Source of the DNA: Amycolatopsis alkalitolerans
Lineage (GTDB): Bacteria; Actinomycetota; Actinomycetes; Mycobacteriales; Pseudonocardiaceae
Assembly: GCF_006152065.1 (NCBI RefSeq)
Contig: NZ_VDFW01000001.1
Span: forward strand, 310,001-374,000
Length of the DNA: 64,000 nucleotides
Reading direction: 5' to 3'
The notes beneath the pieces were generated by a model. That model ran no database searches and was not told where the DNA came from. It saw only the letters and a program-made list of their open reading frames with translations. The stretch's first letter is position 1, and each line of letters opens with the position of its first letter. The translations under genes and the position numbers were made by a program. Below, piece by piece: positions 63,970-64,000 of the stretch.

Positions 63970-64000
63970 GGTGGCTGCCTCAGCGGGATGCGATGAACAC

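Noticed and set aside
63980-64000. Possible 3' end of a minus-strand gene (stop at 63980-63982) at the window edge
   Set aside because: Only six codons are visible, too few to support a gene.

Overview
The window is high-GC actinobacterial DNA, almost certainly from the order Pseudonocardiales and most like Amycolatopsis. Three things point there: third codon positions are nearly all G or C; there is a conservon (cvn) operon; and there is an EspG / PPE-like / EspC-like / YbaB-like type VII secretion accessory operon. Genus assignment is inference. No rRNA, tRNA, CRISPR array or complete transposon was seen.

Layout. 1-2.3 kb: 3' end of ychF, an inserted-looking hydrolase gene, small membrane and surface proteins, and a pterin dehydratase. 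2.3-5.7 kb: a TPP riboswitch and thiBPQ, with thiQ broken at its 3' end. 5.7-9.9 kb: an ABC exporter operon (minus strand) ending in a secreted beta-propeller phosphoesterase, also broken at its 3' end at the same junction. 10-14.7 kb: a DosS-like haem-GAF kinase, a GAF-ANTAR regulator and a MarR/MFS efflux pair. 14.8-21.7 kb: a reactive-sulfur island (SQR, two persulfide-dioxygenase/rhodanese fusions, a rhodanese, a TauE/SafE exporter, a small zinc-ribbon protein and a membrane protein), tied together by repeated CsoR/CstR-like operators. 21.9-37.5 kb: mixed metabolism and regulation (AKR/AraC, remnants of a drug ABC exporter and its TetR, ECF41 sigma factor with its oxidoreductase, XRE plus methyltransferase genes) with several broken genes. 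38-42 kb: the type VII accessory operon. 42.3-43.5 kb: hmgA. 43.8-48.1 kb: MHYT protein and cvnDCBA. 48.3-51.8 kb: LigD-type polymerase, small genes, a methyltransferase and a pseudouridine synthase. 51.9-58.3 kb: topoisomerase IV parE and parC, each interrupted by an intein at a catalytic motif. 58.4-60.3 kb: SpoIIE-type phosphatase plus STAS antagonist. 60.3-64 kb: an IlvD/Edd dehydratase divergent from an MFS/MarR pair.

How the genes work together. The sulfur island would oxidise sulfide to persulfide (SQR), oxidise persulfide to sulfite (MBL-rhodanese proteins), shuttle sulfane sulfur (rhodanese) and export sulfite (TauE/SafE). The cvn genes form a GPCR-like sensor kinase / roadblock / DUF742 / GTPase module with an MHYT membrane sensor downstream. 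parE and parC form one type II topoisomerase whose two active sites both need protein splicing.

The window holds an unusual number of disrupted genes: thiQ, the phosphoesterase, an HNH/DUF222 protein, an ABC-2 permease, a TetR regulator, a methyltransferase with an in-frame TGA, cvnA, and a truncated unknown. Some could be assembly or base-calling errors; reads would decide. The most unusual items are the paired inteins, with codon-usage signs of recent homing, and the operator-linked sulfur regulon.
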